NCBI GenBank assembly: GCA_902984215.1 | Contig: CADWAF010000635.1 | Span: 1 to 15,193 of the forward strand | DNA length: 15,193 nucleotides | Direction: 5' to 3' | Source: Willaertia magna | Lineage: Eukaryota > Heterolobosea > Eutetramitea > Acrasida > Naegleriidae | In this document: positions 14,402-15,193 of the stretch, piece after piece | Layout of the letters: each line of letters opens with the position of its first letter | How positions within the stretch are numbered: the first letter of the stretch is position 1 | Made by a program: the position numbers and the translations under genes | Notes under the pieces: model-generated | Told to the model about the DNA's origin: nothing | The model's database searches: none | The model's input: the letters and a program-made list of their open reading frames with translations, nothing else

Positions 14402-15097
14402 ATGGAGAGAATGGTTTTTCAAAATGAGGCTCAAAATCATATTCAAGCCTATTTGGAATATCGTATGATTGTTGGCGATAGAGATGATGGTACGAATTTA
14501 TTACCGGAGAAAGAATATGAAAAGTTAAGAAAAGAATTTTATAAGAGGAAAGAAGAGGAGGGAGTACATTTTGTAAATACTTCGTTTCTTAGAGGTAAGA
14601 ATAAACGTACAGATGTAAATAGTTTAGAAAGTAAATATGAAAAGGCTAAAAGTATGAGAGGGAACAAAACTAAAGTCGTTAAAACTAATGTATCGCTGTT
14701 TGAATTGTATAATACGTAAGTACTTGTTTAAGGTCAGTTAATTAATGATTTGCATGATAGTGCTCCAACATTCTCGGGATTATCTTCTTCGTTTACCTCT
14801 GGTTCAGGATCTTCTTCAATAAGCTTAAAAAAGAAGGCTATTACTCATTCCTCTTCTTCGTTAAGCTCAAACAAAACTTCTTCAAGATCGTTTAATTTAA
14901 ATCCTACATTATCAACCCAAACGCAACAAGAAGAAATTATTGAAAATAGTTTGTCTATTCAAGACGAATATAGTCAGCGGTTGGAAGAAATAACAAATCA
15001 ACTTAATGACACAAAGTTAAGCGAAGCCAAAAAGTATGCATTAAAGAAACAATTAAGAATGATAAAAGCAGAAATGAATAAAAGAACCAAGAACTAA
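14402..15097 (+). CDS. two-exon gene, 216-aa charged, coiled-coil protein of unknown function
   Basis: Exon 1 (14402-14715) and exon 2 (14761-15097) join in phase across a 45-nt GT-AG intron. The first half (MERMVFQNEAQNHIQAYLEY) is charged and helical, with LLPEKEYEKLRKEFYKRKEE and a basic stretch (RGKNKRTD). It looks like a conserved globular or helical domain, but I cannot name it. The second half opens with a Ser/Thr-rich linker (about residues 106-155) and ends in a predicted coiled coil with basic end (about 165-216, EITNQLNDTKL...KKQLRMIKAEMNKRTKN). It has neither a signal peptide nor a membrane span. A cytoskeletal or ciliary small coiled-coil protein is one guess without evidence beyond composition. 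The gene model itself is well supported; AAAATGG at the start resembles the other starts here. Confidence 0.75.
14716..14760 (+). other. 45-nt spliceosomal intron
   Basis: It starts GTAAGT and ends ATAG, with TTAATTAAT as a possible branch site about 20 nt before the end. Removing it joins two frames that otherwise stop at 14719 and lack a strong start, keeping phase. It is the only clear spliceosomal intron seen in the window. Confidence 0.8.
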
Positions 15098-15193
15098 CAA
15101 CAAACTTACCTGAACCATACAATTTAATTTGGTTAGCATAATTGCGCAAATTTCCGACCAGTAAAATGATCTAATTGAATTCGACTAAAGAAG

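Overview
The window looks like nuclear DNA from a very AT-rich unicellular eukaryote. The evidence is a 5S rRNA gene with a Pol III terminator, pre-tRNA introns next to the anticodon, a mitochondrial carrier of the mitoferrin type, one short GT-AG intron, and secreted and GTPase proteins of eukaryotic kind. The standard code is used: TAA, TAG and TGA all end genes. Genes are mostly intronless and separated by AT-rich spacers. A heterolobosean or dictyostelid-like protist would fit, but I cannot name the lineage from this sequence.

Layout. 1-323 holds tRNA-Gln(UUG), with a 14-nt intron, and tRNA-Phe(GAA) on the other strand. 324-2825 is a gene-free stretch of extreme AT content (2-12% G+C in the 60-base lines I counted), closed on the right by tRNA-Gly(GCC) and a tRNA-Cys(GCA)-like gene with a decayed 3' half. 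3188-6161 holds a block of reading frames, parts of it almost only A and T. An in-frame TGA and a +1 frame change break what looks like one long gene, perhaps a decaying transposase. 6608-7774 encodes a mitoferrin with an unusual His-rich tail. 8034-11708 encodes a 1224-residue protein joining a large GTPase to what looks like a TET-associated/GREB1-type glycosyltransferase domain. 11910-13492 encodes a secreted MACPF (perforin-fold) protein with a cysteine-rich C terminus, broken by a one-base frame change at a T homopolymer. 13552-13723 holds a 5S rRNA gene (minus strand) and a truncated copy of its 3' end. 14402-15097 is a two-exon gene of unknown function.

There is no operon logic; the protein genes read on the plus strand as separate units. 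The best candidates for something new are the GTPase-glycosyltransferase fusion, the tRNA-flanked AT desert (a possible centromere or other chromosome-structure element), the broken AT-rich gene, and the His-tailed mitoferrin. Three coding breaks within 8 kb could be real pseudogenization or assembly errors, and the sequence alone does not decide this.
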